This document shows positions 41,852-51,052 of a stretch of DNA of 64,000 nt, piece by piece. The stretch is taken from contig JAGYJE010000007.1 of assembly GCA_018402305.1 (NCBI GenBank), forward strand, positions 99,054-163,053, read 5' to 3'. The stretch comes from Puniceicoccaceae bacterium. GTDB lineage: Bacteria > Verrucomicrobiota > Verrucomicrobiia > Opitutales > Coraliomargaritaceae. The notes under the pieces were generated by a model. That model ran no database searches. It saw only the letters and a program-made list of their open reading frames with translations, and was not told where the DNA came from. Made by a program: the position numbers and the translations under genes. The number at the start of each line of letters is the position of its first letter. Position 1 is the stretch's first letter.

Positions 41852-42913
41852 ATGACTAAACCGCATGACAACGCCCGCATCGCTCAGACGCGCCCGCTCC
41901 TCCCGCCCGCCATCCTGCTCGAAGACGTCCCCCTCTCCGCTCAAGCCACTGCTGTGGTCGATCGGGGTCGCTCCGAGAGCAGTGCCATCCTACAGGGTGC
42001 GGACGACCGGCTCTGCGTGATTTGCGGCCCCTGCTCAATCCACGATACCAAGGCCGCCCTGGAGTATGCCGGGCGCCTGCTGCCCCTCCGTGAAAAATAC
42101 GCCGACTCGCTACAAATCATCATGCGCACTTACTTCGAGAAGCCGCGCACGGTGGTCGGCTGGAAGGGCCTGATTAACGACCCCCGCCTCGACGGCAGCT
42201 TCGAGATCAATCAGGGCCTCCGCATCGGCCGCAAACTCCTCGTCGACATCTGCGAAATGGGCCTGCCCACCGGTGCCGAATTTCTCGATACTATCATCCC
42301 ACAGTTCATCGCCGATGCCATCGCCTGGTCCGCCATCGGTGCCCGCACCACGGAGAGTCAGGTCCACCGCGAGTTGGCCTCCGGCCTCTCCATGCCCGTC
42401 GGTTTCAAAAACGGAACCAGCGGCAATGTGCAAATCGCCATCGATGCCGTCCGCTCCGCCGCCCAGCCCCACTGGTTTCCGTCCGTAACCAAACAGGGGG
42501 TGACGGCGATTTTTGAAACAACAGGCAATGCGGATGCGCACCTCATTTTACGCGGCGGTAACCGAACGGGCCCCAACTATGAAGCCGAGGCCATCGGACC
42601 GATTCTTGAACAACTCAAAGCCGTCCAACTCCCGCCCTACCTCGTGGTCGATTGCAGCCATGGCAACAGCAACAAGGACTACACGCGGCAAAGTGAAGTG
42701 GCCCGCGTTTTATCCGAGCAGATCGCCGAGGGGCAGCGCGGCATCGCCGGTGTTATGCTGGAAAGCCACCTCGTCGCCGGGCGTCAGGACTATCAGGATA
42801 ATGGCGACAACGTCTACGGCCAGAGCATCACCGATGCCTGTATCGACTTTCCGGCTACAGAGGCTATCTTTGACATGCTCGCCACCGCGGTGCAAAAACG
42901 CCGACGTAACTAA
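41852..42913 (+). CDS. aroG: 3-deoxy-7-phosphoheptulonate (DAHP) synthase, class I
   Basis: First step of the shikimate pathway: PEP + erythrose-4-phosphate. 353 residues, as AroF/G/H. CVICGPCSIHDTKAAL with the metal Cys, MRTYFEKPRTVVGWKGLIND, SGLSMPVGFKNGTSGN with the PEP Lys/Arg region, DCSHGNSNKD and GVMLESHLVAG. Which feedback type (Phe, Tyr, Trp) cannot be told. Starts 26 bases after the CPBP stop. Confidence 0.95.
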   Translation: MTKPHDNARIAQTRPLLPPAILLEDVPLSAQATAVVDRGRSESSAILQGADDRLCVICGPCSIHDTKAALEYAGRLLPLREKYADSLQIIMRTYFEKPRTVVGWKGLINDPRLDGSFEINQGLRIGRKLLVDICEMGLPTGAEFLDTIIPQFIADAIAWSAIGARTTESQVHRELASGLSMPVGFKNGTSGNVQIAIDAVRSAAQPHWFPSVTKQGVTAIFETTGNADAHLILRGGNRTGPNYEAEAIGPILEQLKAVQLPPYLVVDCSHGNSNKDYTRQSEVARVLSEQIAEGQRGIAGVMLESHLVAGRQDYQDNGDNVYGQSITDACIDFPATEAIFDMLATAVQKRRRN

Positions 42914-43057
42914 GCTGGATTGCCTATCATGGTAAACTTTTGAAGCGGGATGATGATTCCAGGTAGCCAACATTGAGTCCGGGAGCTTTGTGAAAATTCC
43001 GCATTGACACTCGGCATCTTTAAGGCATCCGATTTCGATACTAAAAGACGAAATTAG

Positions 43058-43316
43058 ATGCTAAAAAGGCCATCAGAAGCTAAAGCGGTCAGATTGCTGA
43101 AAAGATTTCCTATCCTGACGATCCTTGGTGCGCGTCAGGTTGGAAAAACCACGCTCGCGCGTCAGCTAGGCCCCGACTGGCCGTGATCAATCGTTCCGAG
43201 ATCGCCCGTTCGGTGGAATCCAGCGAAGCCGCTGTCCGGGACTACATGGATATCGTCGAGGGCACTTACTTTTGGCGCAGCCTGCCCGCTTTCCGGACGT
43301 CAAAAATCAAAGTTAG
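43058..43316 (+). pseudogene. AAA ATPase (DUF4143 type), deleted and truncated
   Basis: ATG 43058 opens MLKRPSEAKAVRLLKRFP, ILTILGARQVGKTTLARQLG with an intact Walker A (GARQVGKTT), then after PDWP the frame is lost and the text resumes in the following frame as INRSEIARSVESSEAAVRDY, MDIVEGTYFWRSLPAF, which belongs to the region after the AAA domain (NRSEIARSxGxSxxTVxxYxxILE). About 150 residues between are deleted, and the DUF4143 domain is cut off where the 65-bp repeat begins. A complete member of this superfamily is at 62433-63749. Confidence 0.7.
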
Positions 43317-43381
43317 TAGAAGACACCCACTTCCGCAAAAACGAGGGGCCCATCCTGAAAAGATGGGTTTCCTTTATTCAT
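43317..43381 (+). repeat. 65-bp hairpin repeat, copy 1
   Basis: Starts TAGAAGACACCCACTT and ends TCCTTTATTCAT; the centre is a hairpin CCCATC-CTGAAAA-GATGGG. Identical in length to copies at 60770 and 63787 and differing from copy 2 at about five positions. Joins directly to the truncated ATPase remnant. Confidence 0.92.
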
Positions 43382-43593
43382 CATTTCGGCCACTTTCTGC
43401 CGCGAATTCAATATGCCGTGATTCATCAAAAAGCACGCAGCGGGCGAAACGGTTCAAACAAGGGGGTAAATCATAAAAAATAGAGCGAATACGAAGCTTG
43501 CGGCGACAAGGATTTAAAGGAAGGATTTAAATTCTAGATGCTTTAGCCCATTCAAACGGCTCGATTTTCTACTGATATTCCGGTCAGGTGGAA

Positions 43594-44388
43594 TCAGTTG
43601 CCACGTTCTCGAATAGCGGGCAGGCTGGTCCTCCGCACCGGCTCAGTGATGATAGTCCCTCTGACTGGCAAAGGGGATTCCGGAGTGGGTGGATAATCAT
43701 AAAGTATCGTATAAATTCTAAGCTGACTATTGAGTCGGAGTTTACGGCTAAGCGCCATAGTCCATCTACCTCCTTCCCTTACTTCGATCGCGACGATAAT
43801 ATCAGTCATACCGGGAGCGAATTGAATAATCGTGTCAGTCGTCTTGGGGCCTCCTTGAGCCCTCTCTCCCTCCAAGGCCATCGCAGCCCGGTAGCTGGAG
43901 AGATTGATCAAGCGGGCTTGCCCGGGTAAATGGTCCTCATCAAGGTCGTTGATGGCGAGCCCCCGAATCGGGTAGGAGCCGTCATCTCCCAGCGCGATAA
44001 TGACCAGTTGATGCGCGGAATTCTTCAAGGAAATACGGCCCAAAATCAGCTTCTGCGGCTTGGTTCCCTCTGGAGCGTTCGGAGGCACAGGAAGCCAGCG
44101 ATAAAGTTCCAGTGTTTGGCTCTGAGGTAACGGGTAGGGTCCAGCGGGCCTGCGTGAGCTGACTTTCACGTCTATCTCGCCGTTCTTGGAATCGTATTTG
44201 ATTTCATCCGGAAGCGACTCCTCGATCGAACCCTGTGTCAGGAGGGATTCGTCGTCAATAGATCCGACTTGAAGTATACGGAACGTTCCTCCCCCGGATT
44301 TAGATTCTTGGCCGTTAACATGGCTGCCAGCAAGGATGAGCCCAGCAGCGAATATCGATACGGAGAGAACTTTAAGCTTTGATCGCAT
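43594..44388 (-). CDS. Uncharacterised exported protein downstream of Verru_Chthon protein A
   Basis: 264 residues from ATG 44388 (MRSKLKVLSVSIFAAGLIL), a clear signal peptide ending near GSHVNGQ. The mature part is beta-rich, with LPQSQTLELYRWLPVPPNAP, ISLKNSAHQLVIIALGDDG and TIIQFAPGMTDIIVAIEVRE. I do not recognise the family. It begins 4 bases after the stop of the large pilin-like protein, so they are co-translated; a role in the same surface structure is an inference. Confidence 0.65.
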   Translation of the reverse strand: MRSKLKVLSVSIFAAGLILAGSHVNGQESKSGGGTFRILQVGSIDDESLLTQGSIEESLPDEIKYDSKNGEIDVKVSSRRPAGPYPLPQSQTLELYRWLPVPPNAPEGTKPQKLILGRISLKNSAHQLVIIALGDDGSYPIRGLAINDLDEDHLPGQARLINLSSYRAAMALEGERAQGGPKTTDTIIQFAPGMTDIIVAIEVREGGRWTMALSRKLRLNSQLRIYTILYDYPPTPESPLPVRGTIITEPVRRTSLPAIRERGN

Positions 44389-44392
44389 AATT

Positions 44393-47300
44393 TTAAATTT
44401 CGGAGACATCGAGCCAACGAAAGGATAGGATTTTGTATTTGCGCCCGAATTGCGTGTTGAGGCTCGAACTGAGCGCGACGGGGTCAACGTCAGGGAGGTC
44501 GCTCGGGTCCACGTAATCGGGCAGTCGCTGCACGATCGCTTCGCACCATGCACGGCTCTCTGTTTCCCGGGTTATCGGATTTAGGCTCTCGCCGTAGGTG
44601 CGAATGCGAAAGACATCCGAGCGGGCGGAGATGGCGGGGCCGATCACCGTAAGCAGGTCTGCCGGACTCAAGGTCGAAGGGCTGCCGATCACGGTACTCG
44701 CATAAGGCATTTCGTCTCCCGCGCTTTCGGACGATCCCTTGTCGGGACCTCCGAGGAAGTGTTCGACTATCCATTCATTGCCCACCATCGCTCTCACGCC
44801 ATCGCGATCCCTCGTTCCTTGATCTGCGACCCATTGTCTGGTGTGGATTCGAGGAGCTTGGGTATCGTTTCCATTTTCGTCCATACCCATTTTATCAATC
44901 GCCGCCTGTAGCGTGCTTTTGATTCCAATCGAATCGCTATCGCTTGACTGCTCGATAATTGCACGGTTCACAAAATCACCTAGTGATAGAAAAGGGCCTC
45001 GAAGCTTAACTTCATTGACAATCGTCCGTGCGAGTTCAGCCACAATCTCGTTCACCTCACCATTGAACACTCCGTTGTAACTCGTCCTGAGGCCACGATT
45101 TCCAATATAGTTGAAGTTGAGGGCTCCACTGGATACCTGGCTCTTCATGCTATTGCGGAAGTTGGTATTATTATATCCCACCTGACCTTGATTACGGACG
45201 AAGCGGGGGATCGGCGCAATCTCATCGACATTATCGCCACTATCGCCGAAGCTTCTTCCTCCGGTCACGGCAGTTTCCGGGATACCGAGGGTCGCGCTCA
45301 GGAGGGCTCGCCAAGCCTGTTCGGAAGTTGAATTGATGTTGAATGCGCCATTGACCCAAAGATTAGCGGCAGCTTCATCGTAGGCGTCGTCACCCCGTAT
45401 CGAATCGGTTTCGGGTGTTTTGTAATAGCTCATGCGGTTATTGGGCAGGGGCTTTTTTACTTCGATGTCCGATGTGCTCCAGTCCGCCGGAACGGTGGAG
45501 ACAAAGTAGCGATCCCAGACGGCTCGGTTCAGGTGCCAAGACAAGTCATACAAGGTTTGGCTTTGGCTCGGTTCGTAGGATCCACTGAATAGATTGGGGC
45601 GGTAATGCTGGTCTCGTGGGATCCGGACATCCGCCCATGAGTTGCCAAACGAATAGCTTGGGTAGAAGCCATACTCCCCGTAAAGGGAGTGCTGCAACTG
45701 CCCCAGGGAGACAAACTGCTCCGTGGTGTCAAGGTGATCAAAGAGCACTGCAATGCCGTAGTTTTGGGTGCCCCCCGCCTGCCCCCGGCCAGCGCTCAAG
45801 CGGCTTCCGTTGGTGGAGTTCGTGAAGGGAAAGAAAAGGTCGTCACCGGCCCGGCTATCCGAGAGGCCATTGCTGAAATGAATAGCTCCAAACAGCGAAT
45901 TTCCCGCTAAGGTGACGTTGTTCTCAACGCTCGTGTTGCGAACGACCGGTGCGCGCGGGTTGCCCGTGACCAGCCAGCGGAGGCGGCCTCCAGCGTTGTC
46001 GTGTTTTTCCATAAACGCTCCCACAAACCAGTTGTTCGAGACGGACCCACGCCGCTCCATTGGCATCAGCATACGGTAGACGCTAATGTTTTCACCAGTA
46101 ACGAAATCGGGGGACAGGACGAGTTGATTCAGGTCATTAAAATAGTCGTCCGGATCCAACCAGACGTTGGCTTCGCCACCAAAAGCGCGACTGTCGTCAC
46201 GCCGGTCGCCACGGTGATAAAGGCGGGCATCCTGAACCGAGGTGTACCACTGGCTCTGATCAGTTAAGTTGCTGAGGCCGCCCTCCTCGGCGAGGACAAG
46301 GTCAAACCATTGCCGGTTATCACTGGCGAGTGTGGTTTGGCTCCCAACGCGAATCTGCGGCAGGTCGTAGAATCCATTCGCGTCCGGCGGACCGCTGGCG
46401 TCGATTCGCAAGTTGAGCGAGGTATAGGTGGCATGATTGATGATGTTATCGACGTCTTCATCGGAGATCCGCAGTGTGCTGGTGCCGGGTTCGTAGACAT
46501 CACCATTTGTTGGCAGTGAGTAGAGCTGGCTTTCCCCCGGAGCAATTTCCTCTCCCTCCAGCCGGAAGCGCAGAAAATTGTTGTTGACGGAGGCATCCGA
46601 CTCCCAGCTTCCAATGTGGAGATTCAAAACATCGGCTTGGTCGCTTTCGTTGGGAGGTGAACCGCTATTCGAGCTGATATCGATCCATACCTGCGATTTA
46701 CCCTGCTCTCCATGAATGCGCAGGCCGACTTCGTAGTTGGTCGGATGGATGGCGACGGAGTGGGGATTCCACAAGACCACGGCCGGGATGATCGCAGCCT
46801 GAACTTGGAAATACACGTCGTCCGAGCCGAGCCCCCCGGCAGAAAAAGGTCCGGTGAGATAGAAGTCGAATCCCAAGCTTGCCATGCTAAAGACAGGGTA
46901 AAGGCCATTATCAGTTTCCGAGGGCAGGACCGGGTTTGCTTTAGGAATGAGAAGTCCCGAATTGCCGACTGCGTAGTTGATGTTCGGGTTGACGAGCGAG
47001 CGCGCCTTACCCCATGTCGGTATAGCATCGCCGGACTGCAAAGGCGGGAAGATGGGCGCTTCACTGGCGGGTCGACTGGATGCTCCGTTGAAATCAGCAC
47101 TTAGGTCTTCCTTTAAGCCGCCCACGAACGCATCCGCAAGAACCCCATGCCCGTGAGCGGTCAAATCGTGGAAACGATTCTTGGCAAGATGCTCGAATGG
47201 GGAGGTTCCCGTTCCACCTAAAAAAGCGATGCCGTCGAGATCTTGGATCTTTGCTAGGGCCGGATCGGTAAAGTCGAAGTCAGTGCCGATGACGGTGCCG

Positions 47301-48100
47301 GAGTCATCATATGTGATCACTTCAAGTGCTGATCGTTGAGCATTCAGGAATGCATAGCCCTGATAAATGCTAGCCTCTGCCGCTTCACCTTCGAGGTAGC
47401 CCGGACGCAAATTGGCTTTCGCTTTAACTCCCTCGTCGCCCACCCACCATGCGTAGCGCCCCCCGGGGCCGGCATCTGAGTTGATCTCAACCATTGGAGC
47501 GACGACGAAATTTTGCGCCGCTTGGGTGTCGTCGGTTGAATTTGGCCCTACCAGCAAAGCCGCATCCACATTCGCGATCTGAATCTCCGACTTGGCATTC
47601 ACAGCCGTCAAATCGGAAACTGTATCCGTGGGTTCGTATCGCAGCTCCAATGGCGGACTGGTGATCTGGCCAAACTCAGAACCACTCGCAGCGAACGAGT
47701 ATTGGACGCCTTCGTTTCCGCTAACCAACCAGTTAAGCAGGATGGGCTCCGAAGGTTGAATCTCGTTGGGCCGCAAACTATAGTCGGCTATTTGCGCGTT
47801 CCCATAAACACCGACCCAGTGGGGCTGAAAAACTGGTGGACCGGATCTTTCGTTAATTGCGGCCGGGGCTGTCGTACGTTGATCCGGGCCCGTGTCCTTT
47901 TGCAACTCACCAATGGCAATGTTCAGCGCCAGCAGGGCATTCTGGCGCGCCTTGGTGGCCGCTAGCGAATTGCCAGCAGTTTTCGATTCAATTTGGACAA
48001 GCGTAGTGATCGAAAGCAGCAGCAAGACAATAAAAGCCATCAAAGATAGGGCAATGACCAAGGCGAAGCCGGTGGTTCTCGCGCGGGGTTGGAATCTCAT
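44393..48100 (-). CDS. Verru_Chthon cassette protein A-like, very large pilin-like protein
   Basis: Start ATG 48100 (MRFQPRARTTGFALVIALSL) preferred; 1,235 residues. The N-terminus has a short basic leader then GFALVIALSLMAFIVLLLLS, a type IV pilin/PilX-like prepilin signal and helix, followed by ARQNALLALNIAIGELQKDTGPDQR, the hallmark of Verru_Chthon cassette protein A (TIGR02600). The remainder is a long beta-rich, Asn/Ser/Gly-rich extracellular region. Cassettes of this type normally include pilin-like proteins B-D; here only protein A and one unassigned exported protein are found. Probably surface or secretion related; actual function unknown. Confidence 0.8.
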   Translation of the reverse strand: MRFQPRARTTGFALVIALSLMAFIVLLLLSITTLVQIESKTAGNSLAATKARQNALLALNIAIGELQKDTGPDQRTTAPAAINERSGPPVFQPHWVGVYGNAQIADYSLRPNEIQPSEPILLNWLVSGNEGVQYSFAASGSEFGQITSPPLELRYEPTDTVSDLTAVNAKSEIQIANVDAALLVGPNSTDDTQAAQNFVVAPMVEINSDAGPGGRYAWWVGDEGVKAKANLRPGYLEGEAAEASIYQGYAFLNAQRSALEVITYDDSGTVIGTDFDFTDPALAKIQDLDGIAFLGGTGTSPFEHLAKNRFHDLTAHGHGVLADAFVGGLKEDLSADFNGASSRPASEAPIFPPLQSGDAIPTWGKARSLVNPNINYAVGNSGLLIPKANPVLPSETDNGLYPVFSMASLGFDFYLTGPFSAGGLGSDDVYFQVQAAIIPAVVLWNPHSVAIHPTNYEVGLRIHGEQGKSQVWIDISSNSGSPPNESDQADVLNLHIGSWESDASVNNNFLRFRLEGEEIAPGESQLYSLPTNGDVYEPGTSTLRISDEDVDNIINHATYTSLNLRIDASGPPDANGFYDLPQIRVGSQTTLASDNRQWFDLVLAEEGGLSNLTDQSQWYTSVQDARLYHRGDRRDDSRAFGGEANVWLDPDDYFNDLNQLVLSPDFVTGENISVYRMLMPMERRGSVSNNWFVGAFMEKHDNAGGRLRWLVTGNPRAPVVRNTSVENNVTLAGNSLFGAIHFSNGLSDSRAGDDLFFPFTNSTNGSRLSAGRGQAGGTQNYGIAVLFDHLDTTEQFVSLGQLQHSLYGEYGFYPSYSFGNSWADVRIPRDQHYRPNLFSGSYEPSQSQTLYDLSWHLNRAVWDRYFVSTVPADWSTSDIEVKKPLPNNRMSYYKTPETDSIRGDDAYDEAAANLWVNGAFNINSTSEQAWRALLSATLGIPETAVTGGRSFGDSGDNVDEIAPIPRFVRNQGQVGYNNTNFRNSMKSQVSSGALNFNYIGNRGLRTSYNGVFNGEVNEIVAELARTIVNEVKLRGPFLSLGDFVNRAIIEQSSDSDSIGIKSTLQAAIDKMGMDENGNDTQAPRIHTRQWVADQGTRDRDGVRAMVGNEWIVEHFLGGPDKGSSESAGDEMPYASTVIGSPSTLSPADLLTVIGPAISARSDVFRIRTYGESLNPITRETESRAWCEAIVQRLPDYVDPSDLPDVDPVALSSSLNTQFGRKYKILSFRWLDVSEI

Positions 48101-48237
48101 AAAATTAGGGCGTGTTCGAAAGTGACAAAAATTTTGGGAGACTGCATAAAGTGACCTCTGGCGGGTGTTCACGTCTAGGTAAGAGGCACTTACGCAGGAA
48201 AACTACTGTGCGGGGCACGAGGGGACCGAGCCCGATT

Positions 48238-49701
48238 TTACCTAAGCGTTCTTGTGATATTGTTCGTCCCATCGTCTTTGAGTATCCTGCCATTACCTGT
48301 GACCTGGCAATTACTCGTCCGCTCGGTTAAGATCACGGGCATGCCCGTATGATTGATCAACTGAATGTTATTCGCAAAGGCGAGGCTATCCATACTCCTT
48401 TCGGGGTCGCGAAATTGATGAACGTCGGCCCAGAACGACTCACCAAATACGATGGGGATAGAGTCCTCGCAGGGCTTATTTTGGTAGCTTCTAAGCTCTA
48501 TGATGTGACCACTTCCATTCAGTTCAGCAATGCGACTGGGGGGGTAATCACTGGTTGTCGGTATAAGCTCCAGTTCCACCCTGCAATCTTTAGTTGAACG
48601 ACCAGGGAAACTAATCAACGGACCATACATTACATCGCCCCTTGATTTTTCGATCACGCCACCACTGGGAATTGAATAGCCCTTCTCCTGGAAACCGATT
48701 ACTGTGCAACCGATCACTTTTGTCGGGCCCCTGCTTGCGCTGAGGTCAATACCTGAACGCATATTAATGATTGTGCAGTCGATGACTGTAATTGTGTCTG
48801 TTTGACGCCCGACCGCGGGGCCCCAGCGATAGGATCGTATACCGTCCTCGGCGAGTGCCTTCATTTCGCCTGGCACTATCTTGCCAGGAGGATAATCGCT
48901 CCGAAACTCTACGCTATGTGCAGGACCACTTGTTTCTGCGAGCATCGCATCCGTTGATCGCATTTCGCCAATAACCGTACAACCTTGTATCAGGGTATTG
49001 ACGGCACCTTGCATGACAATGCCGTGTCCGAAGGCATGAGTCGTTACCTTGCAACTTAGGAGTTTTGTATTTCGACCACTGACTAGTAAAGATGAGTGCT
49101 TGCGGAGCTGAACAAGTGAGTTACCGCCTTTGCCCAGCAAATGCCCATACCCATAAGGGTATGAACCATGAATGAAGAGATCTGCATTTGAAATGATGTT
49201 GTCATCGCCCATGACATGCATCATGATAGCACCGCGATGGGGCGCTGTATCCCCCACATCTTTTACAGTAAGCCCCTCAATCACGTTGTTGTTGCCACTC
49301 ACGAAGATTTCAAAAAGGTGCCGCCCACCAAAAGCCTGGTGCAGTTGACTATCAATTAGAATTGTGACGTGAGTCAGATCATAGTGGCTGTTACTACCCG
49401 AAAAATGGATCAAAGATGCAACCGGATAATCACTAGTCGCCCCACCATTTTCATGCCTCACTAAGTCTAACTCCTGCGCGGTGGATGTGTCCTCTAAAAT
49501 ATAGGTCCCGGGCATCATCCGAACCGTCACATCATCTCGCGCAGCATATTCTGCCAGACTGTCCAAACTATCGACCCAGACAGTGTCTTCAGTGGTGTTC
49601 TCAGATAAAGCTCGCGTCTCAGTTGAAGCAACAACTGTAGCGCACGTGTATGTAAGAGCGATAAAGAAATTAATGATTTTAAATAGTCGTATCATAATCA
49701 T
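48238..49701 (-). CDS. Exported right-handed beta-helix protein
   Basis: 487 residues. Signal peptide IRLFKIINFFIALTYTCATVVA. Repeated short beta-strand rungs (NNNVIEGLTVKDVGD, GDDNIISNADLFIHGS, NTLIQGCTVIGEM, TITVIDCTIINMRSGIDL) indicate a parallel beta-helix as in pectate lyases and alginate epimerases. Catalytic residues cannot be assigned by eye. First member (by map) of the glycan locus, same strand as the dehydrogenase. Tandem ATGs MIMIRL leave the exact start open by two codons. Confidence 0.75.
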   Translation of the reverse strand: MIMIRLFKIINFFIALTYTCATVVASTETRALSENTTEDTVWVDSLDSLAEYAARDDVTVRMMPGTYILEDTSTAQELDLVRHENGGATSDYPVASLIHFSGSNSHYDLTHVTILIDSQLHQAFGGRHLFEIFVSGNNNVIEGLTVKDVGDTAPHRGAIMMHVMGDDNIISNADLFIHGSYPYGYGHLLGKGGNSLVQLRKHSSLLVSGRNTKLLSCKVTTHAFGHGIVMQGAVNTLIQGCTVIGEMRSTDAMLAETSGPAHSVEFRSDYPPGKIVPGEMKALAEDGIRSYRWGPAVGRQTDTITVIDCTIINMRSGIDLSASRGPTKVIGCTVIGFQEKGYSIPSGGVIEKSRGDVMYGPLISFPGRSTKDCRVELELIPTTSDYPPSRIAELNGSGHIIELRSYQNKPCEDSIPIVFGESFWADVHQFRDPERSMDSLAFANNIQLINHTGMPVILTERTSNCQVTGNGRILKDDGTNNITRTLR

Positions 49702-49765
49702 GAGGTTTGGTTAGAGAATTTTGGTAGTAGCTGGAAACTATTGAATCCGTGCGGCTGTCGTATTT

Positions 49766-50761
49766 TCAAAGCATCATCATATCCACTTCATACTCAAGTG
49801 CATGGCCTCGAATAAAACGCTCGAAGTCGTCGAGCACGTAATCTGTAATTCTTGCAACCTCGTCGTTGCTTGCGCCTGCGAGGTGGCTCGTCATGATCAC
49901 ATTATCGAGTTGGTAGAGAGCGGAATCACTCGGCGGTGGCTCGGGTTGCTGAACATCCAGAATCGCAGTTAAGTCCGAGCGGTCCTTGAAAACACGAATC
50001 AGATCTGCGTGGTTAACTTGCGCACCGCGGCCGGTATTGATGAAGGTCGCTCCCTCGGGCATACAGCGAAACAAGGACTCATCGATAACGCCCCGCGTCT
50101 GCGGAATGTTGGGCAGATGGTTACTCACCACCATGGCTTCGCTAAAATGCTCCGCTAACTGAGCCCGATCAACCGAGTTGAAACCAGGTTCGTAAAGCCG
50201 CACGTCCAGGCGGACAGTTTTCAGGCTTTCTCGTAGTGCGCCGGAGACGGCGCCACCCCCAATAACAGACACAATACCTCCATAACTTCCCGAGCCTCTG
50301 AACCCATGCACCTGATTTAGAGAGTCCGCATCGACGGCTTCACGGGCATTGCGGAAAAAGCCCTTCATTGATAGGATGATTATCGCATGGCAAAACTCTG
50401 CCACTGGAATCGCGTTGGCACGGGCACCGGTAATCACCCTCACGCCACGCTTTAAATACGGCTCTCTAAACTGTCGCGTAGCTCCTGCCGCGTAGAGGAC
50501 TGCTTTGAGCTGCGTAAGCTCGCCAATCTGCTCCTCGGACAGGCAGGGCATACCCCATGTAGCAAAAACAAAATCAATCTGGGAAAGTGCCTCAGCATGC
50601 GAATCGAAGTTGGCTGCCGAAATAATCTCTGGATACATTTCGGCATGTGCCGCGATCCGCTCGCGGTGTGTTGGCCTAAAGACATAGTCGATGACATGCT
50701 CCGCATTCCCTTTGTAGCAATCGAAATCGTCGCTGAAAAACGCGGCTTTAAATCGTGGCAT
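49766..50761 (-). CDS. D-isomer-specific 2-hydroxyacid dehydrogenase family protein
   Basis: NAD(P)-dependent reduction/oxidation of a 2-hydroxy acid. 331 residues. Rossmann motif SVIGGGAVSGALRESL, Arg in TFINTGRGAQVNHADL, Glu in DVQQPEPPPSD and His in MTSHLAGASNDE complete the catalytic set. In this setting a sugar-acid substrate is likely. A good ribosome site (GGAGGT, 6 bases before) sits inside the upstream small ORF, which overlaps the start by 14 bases. Confidence 0.88.
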   Translation of the reverse strand: MPRFKAAFFSDDFDCYKGNAEHVIDYVFRPTHRERIAAHAEMYPEIISAANFDSHAEALSQIDFVFATWGMPCLSEEQIGELTQLKAVLYAAGATRQFREPYLKRGVRVITGARANAIPVAEFCHAIIILSMKGFFRNAREAVDADSLNQVHGFRGSGSYGGIVSVIGGGAVSGALRESLKTVRLDVRLYEPGFNSVDRAQLAEHFSEAMVVSNHLPNIPQTRGVIDESLFRCMPEGATFINTGRGAQVNHADLIRVFKDRSDLTAILDVQQPEPPPSDSALYQLDNVIMTSHLAGASNDEVARITDYVLDDFERFIRGHALEYEVDMMML

Positions 50762-50909
50762 CGAGAACCTCCTTCCTCAGCACGACTTGCGCCGCTTTCC
50801 GCTTCGCGAAATGCCGGATAAATAAGCCCGCTCCGAAGATGAAGCCGATGCCGAAAATGAACATCAGGTAGTAGAAAGCATCTACGAGGTAATTAAAGGA
50901 TGAGATCAT
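50748..50909 (-). CDS. Small one-helix membrane protein, or 3' remnant of a membrane gene
   Basis: 53 codons from ATG 50909: ISSFNYLVDAFYYLMFIFGI and GFIFGAGLFIRHFAKRK form one strong membrane segment with a basic cytosolic tail, then LRKEVLDATI. The frame remains open 23 codons upstream of the ATG to a TAG near 50980, with plausible sequence (QVLQLRPFRRSYLFHH), so this could be the tail of a lost transporter. It overlaps the dehydrogenase by 14 bases. Not recognised. Confidence 0.45.
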   Translation of the reverse strand: MISSFNYLVDAFYYLMFIFGIGFIFGAGLFIRHFAKRKAAQVVLRKEVLDATI

Positions 50910-50981
50910 GTGGTGGAAAAGGTAGCTACGACGGAAAGGACGAAGCTGGAGGACTTGCTGATCGGTGACGACACAGCACTA

Positions 50982-50998
50982 TTTGACACTGTTCAAAC
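50982..50998 (-). promoter_or_regulatory. Candidate LacI-family operator, site 1
   Basis: On the minus strand reads GTTTGAACAGTGTCAAA, sharing GAACAGTGTCAA with the site in front of the LacI gene (58451-). It lies ~75 bases upstream of the small ORF/dehydrogenase transcription unit. Confidence 0.45.
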
Positions 50999-51052
50999 AA
51001 GTTGCTGGATCAGTCCAAATCCTTTGAAATACGCCGATGTCGCGACCTTCCG

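Larger units (their letters stand above)
42914..43593. other. Intergenic stretch with ATPase remnant and 65-bp repeat
   Basis: Holds the DUF4143-type ATPase remnant (43058-43316) and 65-bp repeat copy 1 (43317-43381). 42914-43057 and 43382-43593 contain no ORF I can support. Confidence 0.6.
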
